A stretch of DNA of 64,000 bases, taken from the NCBI RefSeq assembly GCF_003290185.1, contig NZ_QNFY01000003.1, forward strand, positions 186,001-250,000, given 5' to 3'. Every line of letters starts with the position of its first letter. Within the stretch, counting starts at the first letter, position 1. Positions 45,701 to 53,747 of the stretch are shown here, one piece after another. A model generated the notes under the pieces. It was not told the DNA's origin, did no database searches, and was given only the letters and a program-made list of their open reading frames with translations. Both the position numbers and the translations under genes were made by a program. The stretch comes from Chryseobacterium lathyri. GTDB lineage: Bacteria > Bacteroidota > Bacteroidia > Flavobacteriales > Weeksellaceae.

Positions 45701-47314
45701 ATGATTCACAGTTATGTTATCATATCCATTGCGGTCCTTTTGTCTGTAATGATATTGGTGATGATAGGGCAAAAGCTGAAAGTAGCTTATCCCATCTTCT
45801 TGGTTATTGCCGGTCTTCTGATCAGTCTGATCCCCGGAATGCCACATATTGAAATAGAGCCAGATCTTGTATTCCTGATCTTCCTTCCTCCAATTCTTTT
45901 TGAAGCGGCATGGTTTACTTCATGGCAGGATTTTCACAAGTGGAGAAAGCAGATCTTTTCAATGGCTTTTGGGCTTGTATTTTTAACTTCAGTTGTAGTG
46001 GCCTATCTTTCATCTTCCATTATCCCGGGACTTACTGTTGCAATGGGATTCCTGCTTGGAGGGGTGAATTCCCCACCTGATGCAGTAGCAGCCACTTCCG
46101 TATTGAAACATATGAAAATCCCTAAAAAGATTACGAGTATTCTGGAAGGCGAAAGTCTCATCAACGATGCTTCCAGTTTAATTGTCTTTAAATTTGCCTT
46201 AGCGGCTGTTATTTCGGGACAGTTTATATGGAGAGATGCTATTCAGGACTTCTTTCTGATGGCAGTAGGTGGAGTGGCAGTAGGTATAGCTACAGGACTC
46301 TTGTTTGGGGCTTTGTTGAGGATTATTCCTTCCAACTCCAATATTGATACGGTGATTACGCTGATTGTTCCGTACATTATGTATGTAGGGGCAGAACACT
46401 TCCATTTTTCAGGAGTATTGGCTGTGGTAGCCGGAGGTCTTTTGATGTCGTATAATTCACACTGCTACTTAAGTCATACCTCAAGAATACAGTCCGGAAA
46501 TGTTTGGAGTGTACTTATATTCCTTATGAATACTATTATTTTTATTCTTATTGGTCTTGAGCTTCCGGTGGTGGTTGCCGCTATGAAAGATTACACCATT
46601 TCAGAAGGAATCTTTTACAGCGTTGTAATTGGAGGAGCTATTATTTTTACAAGGATATTGTACAGTTATGCTGTCATGTATTTCCCGAGACTCTGTTCAA
46701 AAGAATTAAGGTTAAAAGTTCCCAAACCGGACTGGCGGGAACCTTTCATCATCAGTTTTGCGGCTATGAGAGGAGTTGTTTCACTGGCTGCAGCGCTCTC
46801 GATTCCGGCATTTTTGCCAAATGGAGAAGCTTTTCCGCACCGTAACATTATTTTATTCGTAACTTTCGTTATTATATTGATCACGCTGGTAGGACAGGGG
46901 CTTCTTTTGACTCCGATCCTGAAATGGCTGAAAATAGATGATGCCGGAAGCGAATTACCTGAAGAAAAACAGGAAGTGATCCTTATGCGTAAGCTTAAAG
47001 AAACAGCACTGCACAAAATGGAAAATGATTTTTCTGAGCTGGCAGAAAAAAATACTTTGGTTCGCCACCAGAAACATAAGCTGGAAACCGAAATGATGCT
47101 GATGGCAGATAAAGCCCAGTGTATGGCTTCTACAGGAGATTACGTCAACGCGATCAATGAAAATAAAGATGTGCTCCGCCAGATCATCCAGGCACAGAGA
47201 AATGAGCTGCACCGGATGAAAAAGGAGAAGATTTTTGATGACCATGTCATGAGAACCATTGAGATGCAGCTGGATTTTGATGAAGCGAAAATCACCGGAT
47301 TTTCTCATGGGTAA
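45701..47314 (+). CDS. CPA1-family Na+/H+ antiporter
   Basis: The start is placed at the ATG at 45701; the earlier in-frame TTG would add a lysine-rich tail with no signal character. The 537-residue protein has about 12 membrane segments and the CPA1 motifs FLPPILFEAAW, GGVNSPPDAVAATSVL and GESLINDASSLIVFKFA, whose ND pair is the ion-binding site, plus FAAMRGVVSLAAALSIP. A cytosolic helical tail of about 115 residues follows. It should exchange Na+ or K+ for H+ across the inner membrane in pH or salt homeostasis. Confidence 0.93.
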   Translation: MIHSYVIISIAVLLSVMILVMIGQKLKVAYPIFLVIAGLLISLIPGMPHIEIEPDLVFLIFLPPILFEAAWFTSWQDFHKWRKQIFSMAFGLVFLTSVVVAYLSSSIIPGLTVAMGFLLGGVNSPPDAVAATSVLKHMKIPKKITSILEGESLINDASSLIVFKFALAAVISGQFIWRDAIQDFFLMAVGGVAVGIATGLLFGALLRIIPSNSNIDTVITLIVPYIMYVGAEHFHFSGVLAVVAGGLLMSYNSHCYLSHTSRIQSGNVWSVLIFLMNTIIFILIGLELPVVVAAMKDYTISEGIFYSVVIGGAIIFTRILYSYAVMYFPRLCSKELRLKVPKPDWREPFIISFAAMRGVVSLAAALSIPAFLPNGEAFPHRNIILFVTFVIILITLVGQGLLLTPILKWLKIDDAGSELPEEKQEVILMRKLKETALHKMENDFSELAEKNTLVRHQKHKLETEMMLMADKAQCMASTGDYVNAINENKDVLRQIIQAQRNELHRMKKEKIFDDHVMRTIEMQLDFDEAKITGFSHG

Positions 47315-47329
47315 GCTATAATTTAGACA

Positions 47330-47935
47330 ATGGATGCGAAAAAAATTATTGTAAAAACAGAATCTTCCAATTTATGGTGGGGAATTTATGGGCTTTGTGA
47401 TAAGGCCGGTTGGGAAGATCTGGAACTATTTTATGAATCTGGCGAGAGAATTGGAGCAGTTTGTTTAAATACAAAAGGATATTTAAGAAATTTATCAAAC
47501 AAGGAAAGCGAAAAAGAATTCTTTGATGCAGTCCAGAAATATTTATCAGATAATGCCTGTCATTATTGGTTCTATTATGACGAGCCTGAGGATGAAGATT
47601 TCCAGGAAGTATCTTATGATGCTCCCAAAAATGAAAAAGGAGTAAAACCGCGTTTCATAGATATTTGGCATCCTGATGAAGAAATTGACCTCAGAACAAT
47701 TGAGACGGCAGTAGGTTCATTTGCCAAAAATATTTTAGAAATCGAAAACTGTACTGTTGAGGTTGTAGACGATGAACCGTTTGAGGAAGCTATTAAAAGC
47801 TTTAAAATACATCAGGAAAGGTTTGGTGGCGATGATGTGAAAATAAGATTTTCAGATGAATTGATTTTAGAGTTATCAGAACGCTGGAAAATGGAAAAAG
47901 AAAAGATATTGGAAAAATTGAATTCAAGTATTTAA
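47330..47935 (+). CDS. hypothetical cytosolic protein
   Basis: The 201-residue protein is acidic with no signal peptide or membrane segment. Its N-terminus (LWWGIYGLCDKAGWEDLELFY) and a negatively charged middle (YYDEPEDEDFQEV) match no family I know. It begins 15 bases after the antiporter stop and is followed by an SRPBCC gene after 25 bases, so it is probably transcribed with them. Function cannot be assigned. Confidence 0.65.
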   Translation: MDAKKIIVKTESSNLWWGIYGLCDKAGWEDLELFYESGERIGAVCLNTKGYLRNLSNKESEKEFFDAVQKYLSDNACHYWFYYDEPEDEDFQEVSYDAPKNEKGVKPRFIDIWHPDEEIDLRTIETAVGSFAKNILEIENCTVEVVDDEPFEEAIKSFKIHQERFGGDDVKIRFSDELILELSERWKMEKEKILEKLNSSI

Positions 47936-47960
47936 ATTTTTTTAATTAAAAAATAAAGAT

Positions 47961-48386
47961 ATGAACAACCCAATCACTGTTCAGTACAAAATAAATGCTC
48001 CGGCAGAAAAAGTCTGGAAAGCATTAACTGATAAAAATGAAATGAAATCCTGGTATTTTGATATCCATGATTTTACTTTGGAAGCAGGAAAAGAATTTAA
48101 TTTCTATGAGCCGGGTGAAGCTAAGAAATATCACCATCAGTGCCGTATTCTGGAAATTATTCCCAATCAAAAATTAAAACATACATGGTCATATCCTGAA
48201 CTTTCTGATGCCGTAACTACCGTAACATGGGATCTTCAGAAAGAAGACACCGGAACGTTGGTAACATTGACTCATGATGATATTGAAGGTTTCGATAGTT
48301 TGGGCGAAAATTTTTCAAAGAAAAGTTTTACCGAAGGCTGGAACGGAATTATCGGAAAAAGTATGAAAGAATACCTGGAAAAATAA
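47961..48386 (+). CDS. AHSA1/SRPBCC-domain protein
   Basis: The 141-residue protein has the AHSA1-like SRPBCC pattern: ITVQYKINAPAEKVWKALTDKNEMKSWYFD at the start, EAGKEFNFYEPGE, CRILEIIPNQKLKHTWSYPE, TLVTLTHDDIEGF and the C-terminal GWNGIIGKSMKEYLEK. Members bind small hydrophobic ligands or act as Hsp90 co-factor-like proteins. A four-base gap leads to the acetyltransferase gene. Confidence 0.9.
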   Translation: MNNPITVQYKINAPAEKVWKALTDKNEMKSWYFDIHDFTLEAGKEFNFYEPGEAKKYHHQCRILEIIPNQKLKHTWSYPELSDAVTTVTWDLQKEDTGTLVTLTHDDIEGFDSLGENFSKKSFTEGWNGIIGKSMKEYLEK

Positions 48387-48390
48387 GAAT

Positions 48391-48897
48391 ATGATTGAGC
48401 TGCAGATTTTTAAAGCAGAAGATGCTCCTGAACTGATTTCTAAAATAAAAGACAAAAGATCACTTCTTCAGTTTGCCGGTCCTGCTTATTATTTTCCCCT
48501 TACAAAAGAACAGCTGGAAGATGATCTGAAAAACGAAAACCGATTTATGTTCAGGGTTTTTGATACATCAGAGCACAATGTGATCGGTCATGCTCAAATC
48601 TTTTTGAAAAACCATACTTTCCTGCTTGGAAGAATCCTGATCTGGGATGAAAACAATCGGGGAAAAGGTTATGGAAAGAAAATTGTAAAGGAGCTGCTGA
48701 AATATGGCTTCAGTCATTTAGATAGAAAAACAGCTGAGCTGAATGTATACGACTGGAATACCGGAGCTATTGAATGCTATAAAAAAGTAGGATTTGAGAT
48801 TGATCCGGGTGTCATGAGCGAAGTCAGCATCGATAACGAGCTATGGATTTCTATTAATATGAAAATTAATACGGATACTTTTGAATCCCTGGAATAA
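48391..48897 (+). CDS. GNAT-family N-acetyltransferase
   Basis: The 168-residue protein carries the acetyl-CoA-binding motif A as NRGKGYGKKIVKELLKYGF (about 90-108), followed by the motif B LNVYDWNTGAIECYKKVGFEI. The N-terminal half has the usual strand-helix start (IELQIFKAEDAPELISKI). It transfers an acetyl group from acetyl-CoA to an amine; the acceptor is unknown. It starts four bases after the SRPBCC stop. Confidence 0.92.
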   Translation: MIELQIFKAEDAPELISKIKDKRSLLQFAGPAYYFPLTKEQLEDDLKNENRFMFRVFDTSEHNVIGHAQIFLKNHTFLLGRILIWDENNRGKGYGKKIVKELLKYGFSHLDRKTAELNVYDWNTGAIECYKKVGFEIDPGVMSEVSIDNELWISINMKINTDTFESLE

Positions 48898-49047
48898 TGA
48901 CAACATTTACTGCGCTGCGTTCCTAAAAGATTTAAAACAAAAGTAAAATCTGTTGTAAGATCAGGACTTTTGAATAGAATAGGAGGGAGTTTACGGTGTA
49001 TGACCACAACGGTTATATAGTACAATTTGGACAGCCTGTGGATTATA

Positions 49048-49079
49048 TTGGCAATACGGAATAAAATTTGCTATTTTTG
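49048..49079 (+). promoter_or_regulatory. full promoter of the glutaminyl cyclase gene
   Basis: TTG at 49048-49050, 21 bases of spacer and TATTTTTG at 49072-49079 fit the consensus. The ATG is at 49100, leaving about 15 bases of leader. Confidence 0.75.
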
Positions 49080-49099
49080 GAGAAATATTTAGAAATTCA

Positions 49100-50122
49100 A
49101 TGAAAAAGAATATAATAGTAGGTTTAGCGGTGGTTTTGATGTTGGCGTCTTGTAATAAAGATGAGAAAATCCTGAACACTTTGAATGAGTATAATAATTC
49201 AATGGTAGAAAAAGGATATCATTTTGGGGATAAACTTGAACTTCCGAAAGAGGTGACGGAAAATGCTGAAAGCATCAGTATCAGCTTTGGAGATAAAGAA
49301 ACTTCAAGCTTAACTGTTGACCCTAAATTCTTTACATTAGGTGATAATGCTGTTACTTTTAATATCAAAACAAAAGGCGGAAAAACCCTTAATCAGGATG
49401 CAACCATCAATGTATTTGCAAAAAATCCTGAAAAAACCATGGCATATCAGATCATAGCTGAATACCCGCACGATCCAAAGAATTTTGTTCAGGGTTTCCA
49501 GATCGAAGGAAATACAATCTATGAAAGTGACGGGCAGAACGGCTCTTCACAGATCCTTAAATATACATTAGGAACTACAACCCCGCTTGCTTCTACAAAG
49601 CAGGCTCAGGAAGATTTCTCTGAAGGAAGCACCATTGTAGGTGATAAAGTATATCAGCTGACGTGGCAGAGCAAAAAAGGCTATATTTATGATAAAAGCT
49701 CTTTGAAACTGCTTTCAGAATTTGCTTACCCGAATGTTTTGGGCGAAGGTTGGGGACTTACGTATGACGGAAAAAACCTGATAGCATCGGATGGAAGCAA
49801 GCTTTTATACTTCCTGGATGCCAACAATCCTTCAAAACTGATCAAATATGTTGCAGTAGCAGGAAGTTCCCAGATCTATGACCAGCTGAATGAACTGGAA
49901 TACCACAACGGATTTATCTATGCGAATGTATGGCAGAAACCTGTCGTATTAAAGATCAATCCTGCAACGGGAGAAGTAGTAGGTACATTTGACTTTACAG
50001 ATATTGCAAAACAAAATACCAAAGGAAGTGATGACGTATTGAACGGTATTGCTTTCAAAGGTGACAATATGCTCGTAACCGGTAAAAACTGGCCTAAAAT
50101 CTATGAAGTTCAGATCAAATAA
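49100..50122 (+). CDS. glutaminyl-peptide cyclotransferase (bacterial beta-propeller type)
   Basis: The 340-residue lipoprotein has the lipobox LMLASC. After a linker of about 100 residues comes the glutamine-cyclase propeller: IIAEYPHDPKNFVQGFQIEGNTIYESDGQ, DFSEGSTIVGDKVYQLTWQSKKGYIYD, GEGWGLTYDGKNLIASDGS, LNELEYHNGFIYANVWQ and GSDDVLNGIAF. It converts N-terminal glutamine of exported proteins to pyroglutamate. In Bacteroidota such enzymes act on secreted proteins, many of which start with Gln after signal cleavage, including the QVGINT proteins of this window; that link is inference. Confidence 0.92.
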   Translation: MKKNIIVGLAVVLMLASCNKDEKILNTLNEYNNSMVEKGYHFGDKLELPKEVTENAESISISFGDKETSSLTVDPKFFTLGDNAVTFNIKTKGGKTLNQDATINVFAKNPEKTMAYQIIAEYPHDPKNFVQGFQIEGNTIYESDGQNGSSQILKYTLGTTTPLASTKQAQEDFSEGSTIVGDKVYQLTWQSKKGYIYDKSSLKLLSEFAYPNVLGEGWGLTYDGKNLIASDGSKLLYFLDANNPSKLIKYVAVAGSSQIYDQLNELEYHNGFIYANVWQKPVVLKINPATGEVVGTFDFTDIAKQNTKGSDDVLNGIAFKGDNMLVTGKNWPKIYEVQIK

Positions 50123-50144
50123 TCTGAATGAAGATTTATCTATA

Positions 50145-50175
50145 AAAAACAGCGTTCCTCAGGAGCGCTGTTTTT
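50145..50175 (+). terminator. terminator of the glutaminyl cyclase gene
   Basis: AAAAACAGCG and CGCTGTTTTT form a 10-bp stem, extended inside by TCC/GGA, then a short T run. It begins 23 bases after the stop. Confidence 0.9.
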
Positions 50176-50295
50176 AACTAAAAGACTAGCTAAAATGGAT
50201 AAGATTACTATTAATAATTCATTTTTAAAATTTAAATAAAAGTGTGTAAATTGCCGACGTTCCGCATAGGAAAATTATCTTTACCAAAATAGATT

Positions 50296-51261
50296 TTGAA
50301 ATTATTTTACATCATATTTATCTTCTTTTTCTGTACAGTAAACGCACAGAAGTCCCTTCCTTTAGATACATTAAAGCTGAAGGAAGCTAAAGATATGCTG
50401 GCGGACGACTACGGCAATCTCTATATCTATAAAAACAAAGATTTCAGTTTTACCAAATACGATTCTTTAGGAAAACAGCTTGGAAAAATGATGCTTACGG
50501 TGCCATATAAAGTACAGTCTGTGCAGAACCCGCTGAGCCTGGCATTATTCTCAGAAAATGCCCAGGAAATGAAATTTGTCGATCAGAATATGAACGAGAT
50601 CCAGAAAATAGATTTCAGACAGAAGTTCGGGTTTATCAAAATGGCCTATGCCGAAGATCTTCAGCAGCTGTGGCTTCTGGATGACAGTACGAAACGACTG
50701 ATTCAGTATAACTTCAGAAACGATACAACAATTAATTCTTATCCTTTTGATATCAGTTTTGATGATATGATGGATCTGCTTGTATTTGAAAATAAAGTCT
50801 ATATTTTAACCCGGAAACATATCCGGATATACTCGCTGAAATTTGAAAAGCTCTTTGAAGCTCCACTTGAAAACGGGAAAAGATTCAGACGGGAGAATGA
50901 TGTTATTTTGGTGGTCGCAGACAATTCGATCCTGAAATATGACCCGGAAAAAGGGATGATTAAAATTTTTGAAGATAAAGACGCACAAATTGTGGATAAA
51001 AACATCCTTTCTTATTTTGAAATCAAAGCGAACAAACTCTATCTTTACAGCCTTGAAAAAATAAAGGAAACTAAACTGCAGACAGAACCCGAAACCAAGC
51101 AGGTTGCTCCGCCAGCTCCAGAACCACCATCTGAACAGCCAGTTGGAACAGAAGTGGAAAAAACTGATGTAGAAAAGACGGAATCTGATAAAAAAGCTCC
51201 GGATAATACTCTACAAAAGCTGATGGAAGACACATCCGAGGTTCAGGCTGCAGGTGTTTAG
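50296..51261 (+). CDS. hypothetical secreted protein with proline-rich tail (TTG start)
   Basis: The 321-residue frame starts at the TTG at 50296; an in-frame stop at 50290 rules out anything earlier, and the residues after it form a signal peptide ending VNAQ. The mature part up to residue 265 has repeated strand-turn units (YGNLYIYKNKDFSFTKYD, LWLLDDSTKRLIQYN, VYILTRKHIRIYS) like a beta-propeller. The last 55 residues are proline-, glutamate- and lysine-rich (APPAPEPPSEQP). The function is not known. It is followed after 29 bases by a deoxynucleoside kinase gene. Confidence 0.75.
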   Translation: MKLFYIIFIFFFCTVNAQKSLPLDTLKLKEAKDMLADDYGNLYIYKNKDFSFTKYDSLGKQLGKMMLTVPYKVQSVQNPLSLALFSENAQEMKFVDQNMNEIQKIDFRQKFGFIKMAYAEDLQQLWLLDDSTKRLIQYNFRNDTTINSYPFDISFDDMMDLLVFENKVYILTRKHIRIYSLKFEKLFEAPLENGKRFRRENDVILVVADNSILKYDPEKGMIKIFEDKDAQIVDKNILSYFEIKANKLYLYSLEKIKETKLQTEPETKQVAPPAPEPPSEQPVGTEVEKTDVEKTESDKKAPDNTLQKLMEDTSEVQAAGV

Positions 51262-51290
51262 TCAGGATTAAATAAAAAATATTAAGGAGA

Positions 51291-51905
51291 ATGCATATTG
51301 CAGTTACAGGAAATATTGGTGCCGGTAAAACAACATTAACTACGATGCTTGCCAAGCATTACGGATGGGATGCACAGTTTGAAGATGTAGATCACAACCC
51401 TTACCTCGAAGATTTTTATGCGGATATGAGCAAATGGAGTTTTGCCCTTCAGATTTACTTTTTGGGAAGCAGATTTCGTCAGGTTAAAGAGATCAGGGAA
51501 AGCGGTAAGAATATTATACAGGACCGTACGATCTATGAAGATGCCCATATTTTTGCTGAAAACCTAAATGACATGAAACTTCTTTCAGACAGGGATTTCA
51601 ATAACTATGTATCTGTTTTCGGTCTGATGAAGTCTTTCGTCTCTGCTCCGGATCTGTTAATTTATCTTAAATCCGATGTTCCGAATCTTGTGAAAAAGAT
51701 CTACAAAAGAGGAAGGGAATATGAAGCATCGATCAGTATTGAATACCTGTCAAAACTCAATCAGAAATACGAAAAATGGATCTCCGATTATACTGAAGGA
51801 AAACTTCTGGTAATCGAAGTGGATGACCTGGATTTTGTAGAAAAGCCCGAAGACTTTGGGTTTATTCTTGAAAAGATAGAAGCAGAACTGAACGGCTTAT
51901 TTTAA
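51291..51905 (+). CDS. deoxynucleoside kinase
   Basis: The 204-residue protein has P-loop GNIGAGKTT at residues 7-15, the DRT variant of the DRS motif at 78-80 (IIQDRTIYEDA) with E83 following, and a lid with KRGREYEASISIEYL. These mark the deoxyadenosine/deoxyguanosine-type kinase family. It phosphorylates deoxynucleosides in salvage. An AAGGAG four bases before the ATG is an unusual Shine-Dalgarno-like sequence for this phylum. The specific nucleoside is not predictable here. Confidence 0.93.
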   Translation: MHIAVTGNIGAGKTTLTTMLAKHYGWDAQFEDVDHNPYLEDFYADMSKWSFALQIYFLGSRFRQVKEIRESGKNIIQDRTIYEDAHIFAENLNDMKLLSDRDFNNYVSVFGLMKSFVSAPDLLIYLKSDVPNLVKKIYKRGREYEASISIEYLSKLNQKYEKWISDYTEGKLLVIEVDDLDFVEKPEDFGFILEKIEAELNGLF

Positions 51906-51989
51906 CAAATTTTTATCAGAATTTAAGAGAAGCTCTCCGTTTATTCTTCCTAACTTTAAGGAGAAAGTTCAATTTTAAATAGTAACATT

Positions 51990-52340
51990 ATGATGGTTAA
52001 GGTTTTACATAACGGGAACTGCTCTAAATCAAATGCTGTACTTGAGTATCTTGATGAAAACGGTGTGCCTTTTGAGATCATCAACATCATGGAAGATCCG
52101 TTGAGCGTCTTGGAAATCAAAACAGTATTGAAAAAGCTGAATCAGAGCGTATTTCATATGATCCGTAAAGCAGATAAGCTGTATATGGAAAATTATGCTG
52201 ATAAAAATTATTCTGAAGAAGAATGGATTAAAATCCTGTCTGAGAATCCTTCCCTGATACAGAGGCCTATCCTGATCAAAGGATCTGTTGCCATGCTGGG
52301 GAGACCTATTGAGAATGTAAAATTCTTTATTGAAAAATAA
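51990..52340 (+). CDS. ArsC-family (arsenate reductase-like) protein
   Basis: The 116-residue protein has the ArsC/Spx thioredoxin fold: VKVLHNGNCSKSNAVLEYLDENG with the single N-terminal cysteine, FEIINIMEDPLS, the DKNYSEEEWIKILSENPSLIQRPILI stretch typical of glutaredoxin-dependent arsenate reductases, and VAMLGRPIENV. A second ATG three bases in is an equally good start. Arsenate reduction is the named family role; no ars genes are nearby, so the true substrate is uncertain. Confidence 0.85.
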   Translation: MMVKVLHNGNCSKSNAVLEYLDENGVPFEIINIMEDPLSVLEIKTVLKKLNQSVFHMIRKADKLYMENYADKNYSEEEWIKILSENPSLIQRPILIKGSVAMLGRPIENVKFFIEK

Positions 52341-52346
52341 TAATAA

Positions 52347-52377
52347 AAAAAGTCAGCTTTTAGCTGACTTTTCTTTT
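52347..52377. terminator. bidirectional terminator between arsC-like and DUF493 genes
   Basis: AAAAGTCAGCT and AGCTGACTTTT form a perfect stem with a TTT loop. T runs follow on both strands (TTTTCTTTTC plus; TTTTTTT minus), so it serves both converging genes. Confidence 0.92.
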
Positions 52378-52380
52378 CTC

Positions 52381-52686
52381 TTACAATAGAATGACGCCTT
52401 CTATTTTAGCGACATCTTTATAAATATTCACCACCTGATCTGCATCCAGAACGAATGCATTGATATTACATGCGGTGTATTTTCCGTTTTTGCTTTCGCG
52501 GTTTCCCAATGTAAACTTGATACCGTCAAAAACTTTATAAATTTCAGTAAGTTTTGCCTGATCTGTGGGAATGATAAATTTAAATAAATAATCTTCAGGA
52601 AAGTCATGGTGACCTTCCAGTTTCTCCTTCAGAGAATTATAAAAATCCTCAGGGTTAGCGTGTTGGTTTCCTTGTAATATGTCCAT
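52381..52686 (-). CDS. DUF493 (YbeD-like) protein
   Basis: The 101-residue protein matches the DUF493 plan: a short start, PEDYLFKFIIPTDQAKLTEIYKVF, LGNRESKNGKYTACNINAFV and the final KDVAKIEGVILL. The fold is a small ferredoxin-like domain that may bind effectors or lipoyl-transfer partners; function is not firmly known. It converges on the ArsC-like gene at a shared terminator. Confidence 0.9.
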   Translation of the reverse strand: MDILQGNQHANPEDFYNSLKEKLEGHHDFPEDYLFKFIIPTDQAKLTEIYKVFDGIKFTLGNRESKNGKYTACNINAFVLDADQVVNIYKDVAKIEGVILL

Positions 52687-52727
52687 CTGCAGTTGTTAAG
52701 TTATATATAAATATAGCGAAAATTTTT

Positions 52728-53398
52728 CTATTTTCCAAGTGGTCCAAGCAGTGCTTTAGAGTTCTGATGCTCGTAATCTTCAATGATATTGAACAGTCCG
52801 TTCACCAGCTGTTCAGAGGCAAGTCTGCTCAAGCCACCGGTGTTTACATTACTGTTGCTTCCACCAAGAAGGCTGCCCAAAAGATTATTTCCTGAAAGAG
52901 CGGTATTGATTGTTTTTGCAATTCCATATTCATTCAGTTTCTCATCCACTTTGGGAGCGATGGCAGCAACGAGCTGCTGAGAGGTCTTCTCCTTTAAGAC
53001 TGTGTTGCTGTTGTACCCTGAATAATTCTTGTCACATCCTGTGCATTTAAACTGTTTACAGCCCCTTGTAGAATAGGCTTTGATGTGTTAACGGTATATG
53101 CTGCTGCCTGTGCAATAAAATCTCTTTCCTTAGCTACCAGGGAAGGAGCAATTTTTTCAAGGGTAGAATTAATGTCTCTCAGCTCTTTTGGAAGAGCCTT
53201 ATCCACCATATTATTTTGAAGGAAAGCTTCCTTGTTGCTGTAAATCCCCATTCCTTTATCTATACCGTTCAGTAAAACTCTTTTAATAATAGATAATCCA
53301 AGGTCGGATGTCGCCATGGTTGTGCAGGATTGAACACTGGTAAAAATTAATGTACCGGTTCCAATTAATAATGCTGCTGTTATAATGTATTTTTTCAT
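52728..53398 (-). pseudogene. DUF4197 lipoprotein gene with a single frameshift
   Basis: The start is the ATG at 53396-53398 (MKKYIITAALL, lipobox VQSC), behind a TACCTTTG promoter. The frame runs through DKGMGIYSNKEAFLQNNMVD and AKERDFIAQAAAYTVN to DVTRIIQG, then stops at 52994. The next frame reads TVLKEKTSQQLVAAIAPKVDEKLNEYG when joined, and continues to LLGPLGK at 52728. A one-base loss in the repetitive ACAACAGCAACACA stretch (about 53003-53016) explains the break. Restored, it is a normal ~220-residue DUF4197 protein. Real mutation and consensus error cannot be told apart here. Confidence 0.85.
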
Positions 53399-53430
53399 TG
53401 ATCTTTTTCTTATTTTTCCAAATATTGCGC

Positions 53431-53438
53431 CAAAGGTA
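53431..53438 (-). promoter_or_regulatory. -7 element of the DUF4197 gene
   Basis: The minus strand reads TACCTTTG, 32 bases before the ATG at 53398; a longer in-frame extension starting at 53443 would begin upstream of it, which supports the shorter start. Confidence 0.6.
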
Positions 53439-53653
53439 AACACTATAACCGTATTAACAAAATATTAAATTCTTATTACGTATTTGGGGATTTTTTTGTT
53501 AAAAGTAAAAGGTTTTCGATTAGGTATTTTGTTGTAAATTCATATTTATAATGTAATTTAGTTATTCTAATGTGAATTATTTAGCTTTCTGTATAAGATT
53601 CATTTGAGTTTTTTAAATTTTTACAATATGTTAACATTGTTCGATTTTTTTTC

Positions 53654-53661
53654 TATTTTTG
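53654..53661 (+). promoter_or_regulatory. -7 element of the PUL
   Basis: TATTTTTG, 86 bases before the ATG at 53748. A TTG at 53637-53639 is closer (14 bases) than the usual 17-23. Confidence 0.55.
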
Positions 53662-53747
53662 AGTAATGTCTTTTTTTGAGAATTTAAATAACTCCACTAA
53701 GAAGGACATGTTTTTAAAATTAGATTGTACGAATAAAATTGAACTAT

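Larger units (their letters stand above)
53399..53747. other. divergent 349-base region before the PUL
   Basis: It lies between the DUF4197 gene and the second SusC gene. It holds a minus-strand -7 element at 53431 and a plus-strand one at 53654, with otherwise very AT-rich sequence. No regulator gene and no clear operator repeat is visible. Confidence 0.6.
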
